A stretch of DNA of 64,000 bases from Aphelidium insulamus (Eukaryota > Aphelidiomycota > Aphelidea > Aphelidiaceae). Every line of letters starts with the position of its first letter. Within the stretch, counting starts at the first letter, position 1. The position numbers were made by a program, and so were the translations under genes. Where the stretch lies: contig JAZDSV010000011.1 of assembly GCA_036784855.1 (NCBI GenBank), positions 248,001 through 312,000 on the forward strand, in the 5' to 3' direction. The notes below the pieces were generated by a model that saw only the letters and a list, made by a program, of their open reading frames with translations, was not told where the DNA came from and searched no databases. Of the stretch, positions 45,941-57,015 are shown piece after piece.

Positions 45941-47601
45941 TTAAATGCTGGCCTTTGATGTCGGCGCTGCAATGTCTGCAACGCCAGAAGCAGATGACGT
46001 CGTATCACTTATTGCCGCCGTCATGTAATCGCCGTCATTTTCCACTCCATAATCGCTGGCCTTGCTGGCAACATTTTCGTCCAGTCCTTCTTCCAGCACC
46101 TCATCTTCATCATCTTCGTCACCTTCATCGACATCATCACATTCATAGTCGCCGTCTTTGTCGGCCACCGCGTCACCAAGCATTTCGCCCGCCGAGTGCA
46201 TATGCACACTGAGCAGTTTGTTCATGCCAAACATGCTGACACGGTCACGGCCGCCCATAACAGCCCTCAGCTTGTCATCACATACGATAAATCGCTTATC
46301 TTCCGGGTCCTGCAAGCCATGCAGCCTCACATAGCTCCACAGCTGTTTGACCACAGTTGGTCGGGGTAGCTAAATCATATGTTAGTTTGTGAATGTTGGG
46401 AACTCAACTTGCCTCCTCCGAGCCAACAACTGCACTGAGGGCCGCGCTTAGTCGCAGTGGCTTCATCAGTCCCGACACTTTGCCGCTGCCAGTCTTCTTG
46501 GCTTTCTTCTTCTTTACTGTTTTTGGAATTCTTTCAATATCTTCATCATCAATGTCACTGACAAGATCTGAATTTTTACTGCCACTGCCACCACCAGTAA
46601 TTTCATCCGCAGATGCCACATGCTTGCTAAGAAACTTGTTCATGGCAAATCCGCTAACTCTCGGCTTTCCGTCCATCACGGCCATCAGCCTGGTGTCGCA
46701 CAGAATGAAACGTCTATCCGCGGGATCTTGCAGTCCATTGCCCTTTATGTAGGCCCAGAGCCGTTTGACAATCTCTGGACGGGCCATCTATCCATAGTTA
46801 AACACATATGTATATAAATATACATAATCCATACCGTCACGGCGCCGTCCATAAGTTCGCGGAGCGGCTCTGACAGCACCAGCTCCTTCATAAACCCGGT
46901 ATTTGCGCGCTGCTTCTTGCGCTGGTGCAGCGGGTCCTGTGCGGCAGTTGCGCCGCGTTTCCGGCCACGCGCCACCTTGACATCAGTAGTCGAGCGGTGT
47001 CGCGTGCGTCTATGGCCAGACATTTGCTCGTCGCGCTGCAGTTGGAGTGCCAAACGGTGGTCAGCGTCCGTGTTAGCAGCTGCATCACCATCATCCTCAT
47101 CCTCATAATCACTGCTGCCGCTGCCATCGTCGTCGCGGACAGACTCTGCGGAGAGTGCGACACCGCGTCTCCTCCCCGCAGGCTTGGTGCCAGTCTTTCG
47201 CGGCGACGGGCTGTTGTTTGCGCGTGGCGGAGGGACCGATGTCCCGCCAGGGGCACTGATAGAGCCGCTTCCAGGTGAAGCAGGCCGAACGGAAGCCGCA
47301 GACACACCGCCACTACTCGAGCCACCTACAACTGTCTCCAACTCCTGCAGCGTGATTTGGTCCACGAGCTTGCGGACGGGCTTGAGGTCCACGCCGAATT
47401 CACGTTCCAGCTGCTGTCGGAGCGCCTTGGCTGTCAGCTCTTTCAAATCAGCCGTGGGCAGGATCTCTGCACATCGCCCCTATGTGAGTGTAGGTATTCA
47501 CTACAATATCACTTATGCACACTCTGCACGTGGGTGGCACGCGCAGAGAGAGACTAACCGCGTATACGCCGACGCGATCGCTCCAATAGTTCAGCCGACA
47601 T
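45941..47601 (-). CDS. DEK_C and double SWIB domain protein (Uaf30/Tri1-like)
   Basis: Nuclear chromatin-associated protein, 492 residues. Exons 47601-47559, 47466-46835, 46787-46413, 46369-45941. Residues 1-60 form a DEK_C domain (IREILPTADLKELTAKALRQQLEREFG). A long Ser/Gly/Asp-rich, basic linker follows with RRRGV and RKRGATAA nuclear-localisation-like motifs. Then come two SWIB/MDM2 domains in tandem: RPEIVKRLWAYIKGNGLQDPADRRFIL and RPTVVKQLWSYVRLHGLQDPEDKRFIV, the second followed by an acidic tail. Yeast Uaf30 (RNA polymerase I upstream factor) and Tri1 have one DEK_C and one SWIB, so the second SWIB here is an extra copy. Intron 3 (46370-46412) begins with GCAAGT. Confidence 0.9.
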
Positions 47602-47665
47602 TTGGTGTGTGCGCGTTCAACTGTCTCTGACGGCTTGTTTATTGTTATCAGCGTTGCGCGGTACT

Positions 47666-47950
47666 GATACATATATGAGCACATGATAATTGTCGATACA
47701 TATATGAGCACATGATAATTGTCGATACATATATGAGCACATGATAAGTGTCGATACATATATGAGCACATGATAATTGTCGATACATATATGAGCACAT
47801 GATAATTGTCGATACATATATGAGCACATGATAATTGTCGATACATATATGAGCACATGATAAGTGTCGATACATATATGAGCACATGATAATTGTCGAT
47901 ACATATATGAGCACATGATAATTGTCGATACATATATGAGCACATGATAA
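47666..47950 (+). repeat. 29-bp minisatellite, about 10 copies
   Basis: Units of 29 bp start at 47666, 47695, 47724, 47753, 47782, 47811, 47840, 47869, 47898 and 47927 (last one partial), reading GATACATATATGAGCACATG plus ATAATTGTC. Two units carry AAGTGTC. There are no spacers. The array lies between the 5' end of the SWIB gene and the 3' end of the next gene. Since 29 is not a multiple of 3, all three minus frames stay open and produce false proteins. Confidence 0.97.
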
Positions 47951-47999
47951 TATACATATATATCGTTGCATTTACTTTTTTAGTTAATCTTGCTTCCAC

Positions 48000-48537
48000 T
48001 TAGTCGTCGGAGAGATTGTCGAAGATGCGGTCAATGGTGTCCTTGTCTAGAAACCAGATGCGCTGTCCTCCACGAACCGTTTGTTCATCTTCATCGGTAT
48101 CAGACGGTTTCGTCGACCCACCCTTACTATAATTGTCGTTATCGACAGGAGACTGGACTTTGGGCGATGTAGAGGCATTTTCTTCTTTGATTTCACTCTT
48201 GATCGTTTTACGGGACTTGGCAGAAGGAATTGCTTTCATCCCTGCTTCTTCGCCGCTGGACAAGGACGCTTTCGTTGTTATTTGAACCTTCTTCTTCTTT
48301 TTAACATCCTTGCCATCACTCGTTGCCTGAATTTAACACTTATGTATTGTTGGTTAAATTGCAGGCAATTCAAAGTACCGGACGCTTTTTGGGTGATTTC
48401 AAGCCAGCAATTTTTGGTGCTTTGACAGCAGTCGCAGACGTTGCCTCACTACTGGTATTCGCCTTGCGGCTGCCTGCCAGTTGTTACTTGGTATGTGAAT
48501 AGCGCGACGTACGTGTCACCGGTTTCTCGCTCTGCAT
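48000..48537 (-). CDS. Small Lys/Ser-rich hypothetical protein, 148 aa
   Basis: Three exons, 48537-48513, 48473-48379 and 48326-48000, with 39-nt and 52-nt GT-AG introns; the model closes in frame. The N-terminal half is basic (MQSEKPVTRSRKA, SPKKRP, DVKKKKKVQ), the second half is acidic and ends in a compact helix-like segment GQRIWFLDKDTIDRIFDNLSDD. The composition suggests a nuclear protein, perhaps chromatin- or RNA-linked, but I recognise no domain. It lies just downstream of the alpha-glucosidase gene on the same strand (92 bp). Confidence 0.6.
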
Positions 48538-48628
48538 TTAACCGTTGGTTGAACTGGGAATCTGCTAATTTACCCGTCTGTATAAATGTATCTGTGGTAA
48601 TGGGCAAGTATATTTCGCTCAAATCCCA

Positions 48629-51600
48629 TTAGGACCGCTTGAATGGAACAGATATTTGCCAATTGGAACCAGCGGTAACTTGCGGAGGAACCTTGATGTC
48701 CAGACGCCATGTCGGGCGCACGTTAGTCTCGTCCATCGCTTCATTTGCCTCCTCGGTGCCATAAATATCGGATCGCTCAACTCGTGTGATGGTCAACAGT
48801 GAAGCGGAACTGGCGGTGCTACCGGCGCCATCATCGAGCTTGATCTCGACCGTCTTGGCCGTGTTTGCGACACGTTGAAGTATTGCTGCCGTCGACAGCA
48901 GGGTGATCCGTTCCACGCGGGTCTGCAAGGCGTGACGATACTCTGTCGAACTGACCAGAGTCATCTTGGGTGCTGTGGGTTGATCATCTGACGGCGCATG
49001 ATCGCCCATAAATGGTCTCTGGTGCGGTTTCATGGCAGCTCCAGAGCTGCCATCGCCGGGGACGGATAATTCGCGTGCGCTCACCGTGAGCTCTGTATCC
49101 GATATACGGACAGCGACAAGCTTATGGGTGAATTCTCCAGCAGATGCGTATCGAAATCCATCACCGCCGTCTAAGTAGTACTCGCCGTCAGCGATGTGAT
49201 TGGAATTGAGGGCTGCGCGTAACGTTAGTGGATCAGACTGTTGCGCCACGGTGTTTCGGCGTTCACGCATGCGTAGCGGCAGCACTGTTCCTGCGCGCTG
49301 CAAGGCAACTGCAGGTGCCGACAGTGGAACGCTGAACCGTTTAGTACCGGAGCTGGACCGAGTGTACGCGAGTAACGAATGGAAGTTAAACCAAGTCTAC
49401 CGTGGCGTTAATGCGAGACAAGCGATACGTATTGTAATGTTAAATGTGACTTGCCTGCACTCCTGTCGGCAAGTAGACGTCCAGCTGGTCGCCCTGTTCA
49501 GAAACTGGCTTGGAAACTGGCTTGATCATCAATGCCGATCCAGCCATGTACTGATCGTCCATTGCAAATGTATTTTCATCTTCTGCGAATTCCATAAACA
49601 TCGGACTACGTTGGTCAGGAGTCAATAACATAAAAGCAGTGGACAGTACCGAATGGGAGCCACGCCGTCCAATTGCGCCTGTCGAAACAGAGTGTACCAG
49701 TATGGAATAAGGCGGTAGCGCTGGACTATTGCTTCTCGTATCAGTTGCGTGTACGGCTCGCCAAACAACCACGGCTCTCGACGCTTAGTGTCGATGTGCG
49801 CGTGTGCGCGGAAAAAGGGATAGTACACTCCTGCCTGATACCATCGAGTGAGCAGCTCAGCATCAGGATTGCCAAAGAAGCCGCCGACGTCGGCACCGCA
49901 AAACGCTACGCCAGCCAAGCTGATGGACAAGAGCATAGGAGGCGCGGCGGCCAAGTGGCTCCATTGCGCCATATTATCTCCGGTCCAAATGGCGCCATAG
50001 CGCTGAGTGCCTGCAAAAAAGGCTCTAGACAAAACAAACGGGCGGTGTGGTTCCGATGCGGCAGACTGCAAGCCGGTGGCGCCAGGAAGCCAGTTGGACC
50101 ACACAGAGCCGTCATTAGCGGGCGTAGAGCGAACAATGTGTCCGCTGTAGGTGGCACGGTGCAAGTACATTCCGTAGATGTTGTGTACGTCCCGGTGCTC
50201 CGTCTGTTGCCAGTGCAAATTATCCTTGGGCATAGTAATTTCGGGTCCGGTGAAGACCGACGGTTCGTTCATGTCATTCCACGTGTACAGCGCCGACGTA
50301 CTGCCTACATACTTGTCATATCGAAACAGATTGGCCCACCACTTGCGCGCCTCTGGATTCGTGTAGTCCACCCAAGACGACGAGCCTGGTAACGTTGAAT
50401 ATAAAATAAGTGCATTGCTACAATGATGAATACCTGGCCAGCACCAGCCTTCGTACTCGCCGCCAGAGTTACTCTGAACAAACAGAGACTTCTCGGATGC
50501 CTCCTTCTTCACATAATAGTCATCCACGCGCTTGATATGCGGATCCACAATTGTCACCATCTAATAATATCACAATGTGTTTGTACAGCACAGTTACTGG
50601 GTTACCTTGCGTCCTTTGGCCGCCACGGAATCCAACATCTTGATCGGCTCGGCAAACTTTTGCGCATTCCATGAGAAATACCTTTTGTCATCCGTGTGCT
50701 CAATGTCCAGCCAGATTACGTCCACGGGAATGTTGTGCTCCTCAAAGGAGTCGTGAACCTGTGCCACGTCCGCCTGATCGATATAATTCCATCGGCACTG
50801 GTGGTAGCCGAGAGCGAATTGTGCGGGCAACACTGATGTGCCAGTAAGGTAGGCGTACTGTTGCTGCACTCGTTTCGGAGTTGGTCCCAGCAGGATAAAA
50901 GCATCCACCACGCCCGACTCGGAGATCCAGTGCGCGGTGGTGGATCGCGATATAGCCGACTTCTCCACATCAGCGCTGGGCTGTTGTTGGAAAAATAGTG
51001 GAGACTGGCCGGCATGCTCCTCCTTGCTAATATCGACCCAAGTCTCGGCGGCATTGAGCCAGAAGAATCCCACAGTCTGCGTCGAGCGTGTCGCCGTTAC
51101 AGGCAGTCGAGCATGCGACATCATGAGCGGCACGGAGCCGTACAGTGCTTCACTGCGATCCAACTCGTACTCAAACACATCCAAGTTGTACAATCGGTAT
51201 GGGTCGGTGAAGCGGGCACCGCTACCGCGGGTAGTCATGAGCGAGAGGTTGGCGGCATGTTCCGGAATGCCATACACGTGGGCAGAATGCATAAACGTGA
51301 CGTCCATAGCGACGCTGGCCGGTCCAAACGGTTTCGAGTCCGTGTGCGATCCAAACTTTTCTTCCCACATGCTGCGCTCTAATGGTGCTTCCACTGCACC
51401 CTCAGTACTAGCGGTAGCTGCACTAGTAGTCGTTTCCGAAGCAGGGTCTGCATCATTGGGTTCTGCAACATCCGGTGTAGCTGGAGTGTCGTCTGCTTTT
51501 GGCGCCGGCTTCTCGCGATAATGCTCAAACTGGAACCAGCCGCGACGATTAAGCGACACGGCCATCTGTCCATCCACGTAGACATCGATGGCGAACGGTG

Positions 51601-52152
51601 CCAGGAAGACATCACACGCGTACTCGGTGCCGCTGTCGCTATAGGCCAGCCTGAATCCTCCACTGATTGCCGAGTGCTTGAACGGGGCTCCGCTCAAATG
51701 CTTGCCCTCGCCGATTAGAACATCTCGCACCTGCAATTGCAGCTTTAGTTGGCAATAATTCCCCTTTAGCCATGACTCACTTGATAGCGCTTCCTAATAG
51801 ATGCCACCTCGTCGACGTGGACGCGCACGATGCCCCCGGTATGCGTAGTCACTTGAAGGGCAAGGGCAGGACCGACAGGTTCTCCCGCAGGGTTTGTGGC
51901 TCGCATCTGAGCCACAAACACACCTTCACCTTCCAGTGACCAGTTCACCGAGTCTGCATCTACCACATAGGAGGTGGCGCTGCCGGTGTCTGAGGCGGCG
52001 GCATCTGCGTATGCCCGGTTCCGGGCGCAGAAACCGGCCTGGTCGCAGCGCTTAAAGTCTTCAGCCTTCACTGCGTCGGTGCCAGGCAGTCTGTATAGAA
52101 GGGCGGCGGCGACAACTGCCAGCAGCGCAGCAAGTTGCGGGCAATGAATCAT
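48629..52152 (-). CDS. Glucosidase II alpha subunit (GH31), ER
   Basis: ER enzyme that trims the two inner alpha-1,3-glucoses of N-glycans and so controls the calnexin cycle. Exons 52152-51781, 51730-50606, 50560-50434, 50385-49650, 49605-49455, 49396-48629; 1092 residues. A signal peptide (MIHCPQLAALLAVVAAALLYRL) precedes KAEDFKRCDQAGFCARNR, the family's N-terminal cysteine motif. The GH31 barrel has DVIWLDIEHTDDKRYFSW, the nucleophile motif WNDMNEPSVF and the acid/base segment IWTGDNMAQWSHL, and GVAFCGADVGGFFGNP. No KDEL is expected because the beta subunit retains the enzyme. Intron 5 (49397-49454) begins with GCAAGT. The protein is longer than most by acidic inserts at ~250. In the same window lies a bZIP factor of the unfolded protein response. 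Confidence 0.95.
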
Positions 52153-52692
52153 CCAGGCTTTAAAGTGGCTAGCACAGCGAGCCTGAACCTGAAAAAGAGA
52201 TACCGAAAGCAATAAGCAGCCTGTCAGGGTTATATGTAGACTTTCAGGTGGCTATAATCCCGCCACAACCATACTGAAGCATTTATTTCACGGCAACTCT
52301 ACCAGCATGTTATGCATAGTTAAATCATAGCCAAGCTTAAGATAAAAGATGCGCGGTAACGTGGACCAGCTTGGCCATCATTCGGCAACCGGAGCAGCCA
52401 ATCAGCCGGCGTCAGTTGGGACAAATCGTCAGTCGCTGAATGCGCATACGTCGATCATCACTGCAGTTCGGCGTTAGAGTGAAGACACAGAGTACAGAGA
52501 GTGAATACGCGCATACGTATTAGCAGTAGCGGCGTCGGGAAGAGACCGCATCGTCCCCTATCGTCCAGATCGTTTACGCGCCTATTGGCGACGCTATAGG
52601 CAGTGACACGTCCGCCTGCCCCGCTAGTCAAAGCGCATAGTTAAAAACAACAACAACCATTATTAAACACAAAAACTATTTTCAAGCACGCC
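52153..52692. promoter_or_regulatory. Divergent promoter region, glucosidase II alpha / MOK kinase
   Basis: 540 bp between two start codons pointing apart. It contains a CCAAT box (~52396-52400), repeated CGCATACGT motifs and CAACAACAACC just before the kinase. No ERSE was found. No extra gene seen. Confidence 0.5.
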
Positions 52693-55363
52693 ATGACGGA
52701 CATTGGAGGCATGCATTAGTTACTTCACCGTCCGTAACTGATGCCCGAGTAGATTACCGTGTGATGGGCAAGCTGGGCGAGGGCACGTTTAGCGAGGTGA
52801 TACGCGTCCGCAACCGCCGCACCGGCAAATACTATGCCATGAAGCGCTTCAAGAAACACTTCAAAGGGTAATTACTCCGTAACGTTAGTAGAGCATGTAT
52901 TGTGTGTTAACTGGATGAACATGCAGCGTGGACGAGATCGAGTGTTTACGCGAGATCCAGGCTCTGCGCCGCTTGAACCACCACCCAAACATCATTCAAC
53001 TGGAGGAAGTCATATTGTACGTGCTACATGTATACTACTGTAAGCTATTTGCATACGGACGCCTAATCCTTCCAGCGACTCCAAGTATGGCGTGCTGTCG
53101 TTGGCCTTTGAGCTGATGGATGCAAACCTGTACGAAGTTCTGTCCAAGAAGGGGTCGCCACCCATACACGAGACTCGCGCCAAATGGATAATGTGGCAGG
53201 TTATGAAGGCGATGGACTTTGTGCACAGGTATGTGTCTGCACCAGCACCATCTATATACAGTCCATAACGCTGTAATCGGCAGCAAGGGCATATTCCACC
53301 GCGATATCAAGCCCGAAAACATTTTGGTACGCGGCGATATCCACGCCATTTCGCTGCCATTCCCGAACCCGGACGCCGCCTCGCCTTTCCACCACTCGTC
53401 CAGCTTCCCGCTGATCAAGCTGGCCGATCTGGGGTCATGTCGTGGTGTCCACTCGGCGCCACCATTCACCGAGTACATTGCCACTCGTTGGTACCGCTCT
53501 CCCGAGTGCCTCATGTTTGACGGTGTGTACGGCTTCAAGATGGACATGTGGGGTCTGGGCTGTGTGTTCTTTGAGCTGATCACCAAGATCCCGCTGTTCC
53601 CCGGTGATGACGAGATTGATCAGCTGCACAAGATCCACAACGTGCTGGGCACCCCCTCGGAGCGCCTCCTAAAGATAATGGTGATGGCTGGACAGCAGGC
53701 GGTGGCCAATGGTAAATCCGACAAGGGCACCAGCAGCGCCTCGGTCATCAACGATCAGGACACTCTGACAGGCAATGCGGGCGGTAATGGCAGTAACGGC
53801 GGTGGCGCAGCTGCTCCGGCGGCAGCCGCTACAACCAAACCAGGCACCCGAGGCATATTCAAGCGACCGTATCAGTTCCCCGCCACCAAAGGCTGTGGAC
53901 TGCGCGCCGCCTTCCCGCCGCATATTTTGTACGGTGCACACCGTGTCCCGCCCAAGACAGCCGCCAGTCAGCCCGGCTACCACCCAACCGACTATCCGGG
54001 CATCACGGACGACTGCGTCAACTTGATCGAGCTGTTGTTGCAGTACGACCCGGACGGCCGGCCATCGGCGCGACAGATTCTCAAGCACCCATGGCTCAAG
54101 GAGTGCCGCGACGTGGAAGCGCTGGAGAAACAGCGACTGAAGGAGCTGCAGCAGGTGTTCGAACAGCAACCGCCCGAGATACTCAAGAGTGCTCCGCTGG
54201 CAGCAGCACCGAGACGGTCCACGAACGGTTCGTCAGTGGCTGCCAGGGACGAGGCCGTCGCCGCCGCCGTGGCATCGGTGTCAGCCTTACCGCCAGCAGG
54301 TACTTTGGCAACCGGAGACGGATCGTCTGCTACTAGTGGCGGCGCCTCCTGGACCAAAGCTGGTCGTAGGGCCAATATGGCCGCAATGGCAACCAAGCTG
54401 TCTGCCATCGCCGCGCACGCCGAGTCGATGTCCACTTCATCGGCCGAGCAGTCACCGGCACTCCCACCACGAATTGCAAACGCCACCACAAACGGCGGTG
54501 CCAAGGTGCTCGCCCCGCTGGGTGCTGGCGTTGTTCGCGGTCTAGTCGCTGTTCCGAAAGCGCATGCGACCGACTTGACGGCGGCAACCACATCCACGAA
54601 GTCTCCGCTGGTCAAACCGCGGTTGGACCACATTCAGCGTGGTGCCAGTCTGGTGGCACAACAACCGGCTGTAGTCGCCCCGGTCGCCAGTGTGAATCCG
54701 CGACTGGCGGCACTGGGTGAATCGGGTCTGACTATACGCCGAACAGGTTCCATAAAGTACAAGGGTGCCCCACCGGTCGCTGCAGGCCCGACAACGCTGC
54801 CTAGGTTAATGCGTGCGGCAACACTGCACGGCGGCGCCGCGACAGTTGCGCCTCACCACGCTCAGAGCACCGAGAATGTCGTGACGGAACCGCAGCGCAA
54901 TAACAATGCACTTGAAGGAGCAGGCGAAGTGAAGGCGCTGGATCACGCCCCGACCTCCAAGCAGGCATCCGTGTCTGTGCTTGGATTTAGTCAACCTGCT
55001 GCCGCCACTATTGCCGCCGAACTCATTGAGCCGGTGCTCAGCAACGCCATGGACACGCTGGACGTGGAGGCTGTCGCCGCACAGCACAGCAAAAAGGTTG
55101 AAGATGATAGGAATATTGCCGGCGATGATGACGGAAATGATGTTCTACGTTCACAATCAAAGACAATGTCCACCTCCTCCTCAACTAACATCAATAGCAC
55201 CATCAACAACAGCAGCAGCAGCAACGACTACCACACGGACAGCATGCCACCGTCGCTGACCTCCACCGGAGCGTCGAGAACAGCGGCCGATGACCGAATC
55301 CTAGCTGACAGTGACGTTGAGGCTGTTGATCCGATTTCAGTTCGGCCCAGTGTTCGTGTATAG
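52693..55363 (+). CDS. MOK/LF4-type protein kinase (RCK family)
   Basis: CMGC kinase related to MOK (RAGE) of animals and LF4 of Chlamydomonas, which shortens flagella. Exons 52693-52708, 52753-52867, 52927-53016, 53076-53228, 53284-55363; 817 residues. The kinase domain starts GDYRVMGKLGEGTFSEVIRV; Lys in YAMKRFKK, catalytic loop FHRDIKPENIL, activation loop TEYIATRWYRSPE with the TEY phosphorylation motif. DLG replaces DFG (KLADLGSCRGV); the SC-x-x-V after it is specific for MOK. Insertions occur before LIKLADLG and after the APE helix. The ~450-residue tail is Ala/Ser-rich and disordered. The first intron (52709-52752) begins with GC (GCATGC), the least certain GC donor here; the first exon codes only five residues. 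Confidence 0.9.
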
Positions 55364-55479
55364 TCAGTCGCCACGTTTTACATAGAATTTACATATTTCA
55401 CCTATTCAGTTACCACGCCACGCCTTATATTCATGTCACATAATCTATATCTTATATTCGTGTCACATAATCTATATAA

Positions 55480-56797
55480 TTAAGAAAAGAACTGCAGCGG
55501 TTGGCGCATGTATTTGCAGGCGACAGAGTGGTTGCGGGTATTCAACGCTCGGCATTCCGTGCTGCAATACATGGCCTGATCACACATCTCGCATCGCACC
55601 ACTTTATGCGATGCGGCGCCGCCATCATTATGTCGGCGGCCGCAGTGAAGGCAGTGACCAATGCAACCGGGACAAGAGCAGATAAAATGTCGCCTAGAAG
55701 CCAACAATTGCAGTCTCCGTGCCGGCTCACTGGGTATGAGCGATGGGTGAACGTATGCAATGGTTAGTTCGGTGCCTTCTGCAATGTCCACAGTGGCCGT
55801 GTAGTGCATGATTGCCGCAGTATCTGCCGAAAGTTCCCACCGCACATTTGGCTGGCAAGAGTGGTTGAGGATGGCTGCAGCAGGGCACAGTGCACGGCCA
55901 ATCTCTTGCTGATCGCCATGCATTATTGCATGCTGGTTGCTGACCATTATACGGCAAGCCAGCTCAATATCCTCCAAGGACATTGCCGCAGATGATGCTT
56001 GGCCATCAGATGCTTGCGGAGCGTTGGCTGCCACAATTGTGTGCACAATGAAAGCGATGCGTCGAATATCATCTTCAATTTCGACAGTATTTGCAGAGTC
56101 GGCCGCAAGCATTGCTACAGCCTCCAGGCCTAGGCACACGACATCATCTGCCAAGGCATTTCTCCTGGAGCCGCCATATTCCTGCAAAGCATCAGATACA
56201 AAGCAGGGCAGTGAACGGATAGTGACATACCATAAATAGTCGAAAGAATGCGCGGTAGAGAAAGGTATCTGCGTCGGCTGATGAACCGCTGGCATTGATG
56301 CGCAGGTCGAACGCGTGGAAAAAGTTGTTCAAGCTGACGGCATAGTTGTTGGCAGAGCACAGCTCACACAAAGGACTGGCCAGATCGTGCCCAGGCCGGG
56401 TGTCACTAACGGTATCGTCTGTCGCCCCTTCACGCGCCACCCTTGTCTTCACTTCGTGTCCACGTCGCCATATGCGCTGGTCCAGCGGTGTGAGACGGGT
56501 AGCGCACATATTGCAAAACTTGTCGGCGTGCCGCGAATCGATGGCCATAGCCACCGGGCATTCACGGAGCACAGTCTCCCCGCGTCGAATAGGTCTTGAT
56601 GCTACGGCGTACAATCCGCGCCCTGGCTGGTACTGCAACCGCATTGGTGGCGTGCATTCCACCCCACTGAATAGCTTGGCGGTGATCGCGTCACTAGCGT
56701 CGTGATTTCTCCGAGCAGCATCCACAGCGGCTGCCACACTAAGCTGCTTGACGAGGCGACCGCGCGCCAAAGGATTGCCTGTGCGCGATGAAAGCAT
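55480..56797 (-). CDS. SMYD-like SET-domain protein with C-terminal MYND zinc finger
   Basis: Probable lysine methyltransferase, 422 residues, two exons 56797-56231 and 56181-55480 (intron 56182-56230). The SET domain starts with RGLYAVASRPIRRGETVLRE, has a cysteine-containing insert (CNMCATRL ... CELCSANNY), the cofactor motif ILNHSCQPNV and a TIAYVHP tail that fits the SET-C Tyr. A post-SET-like CSCPGC follows, then a MYND-type finger at the very C-terminus (CLHCGRR ... CEMCDQAMYCSTECRALNTRNHSVACKYM). In SMYD proteins MYND usually lies inside the SET domain, so the arrangement here is different. Targets are unknown. The gene shares a 218-bp divergent promoter with CTK3. Confidence 0.87.
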
Positions 56798-56909
56798 TAT
56801 TATGCAAAGAATAGGATAATCTCTTTCTTGCTTCCGAATGAAAAAAAAAGTTTCGTTTTTCTTGCTTCCGAAAGAATGAACGACTTTCCTTACGACTAAA
56901 ACCTTAAAC

Positions 56910-57008
56910 CTAGTAAACCTTAAACCTAGACTTAAACCTAGTACTACTACGCTGTATACAGCGAGTAGTAGTAGTAGTAGTAGGTTTACGCTGTATACAG
57001 CGTAAACC
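56910..57008. repeat. Palindromes and AAACCT/GTA repeats in the SET/CTK3 promoter
   Basis: Three AAACCTTA/AAACCTAG units (~56904-56941), then the 14-bp palindrome CGCTGTATACAGCG at 56950-56963 flanked by ACTACTAC and AGTAGTAG, a (GTA)n run, and a 26-bp perfect palindrome at 56983-57008 centred on the same CGCTGTATACAGCG core. It ends seven bases before the CTK3 ATG. Confidence 0.9.
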
Positions 57009-57015
57009 TAGATTG

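Noticed and set aside
47666-47950. CRISPR-like array
   Set aside because: Direct repeats of 29 bp but no spacers, and the context is eukaryotic.
47448-47999. Long minus-strand frames (up to 183 codons) of MCSYMYRQLSCAHICIDN-like repeats
   Set aside because: They arise from the 29-bp minisatellite, which is stop-free in all three phases; the same motif appears in each frame.
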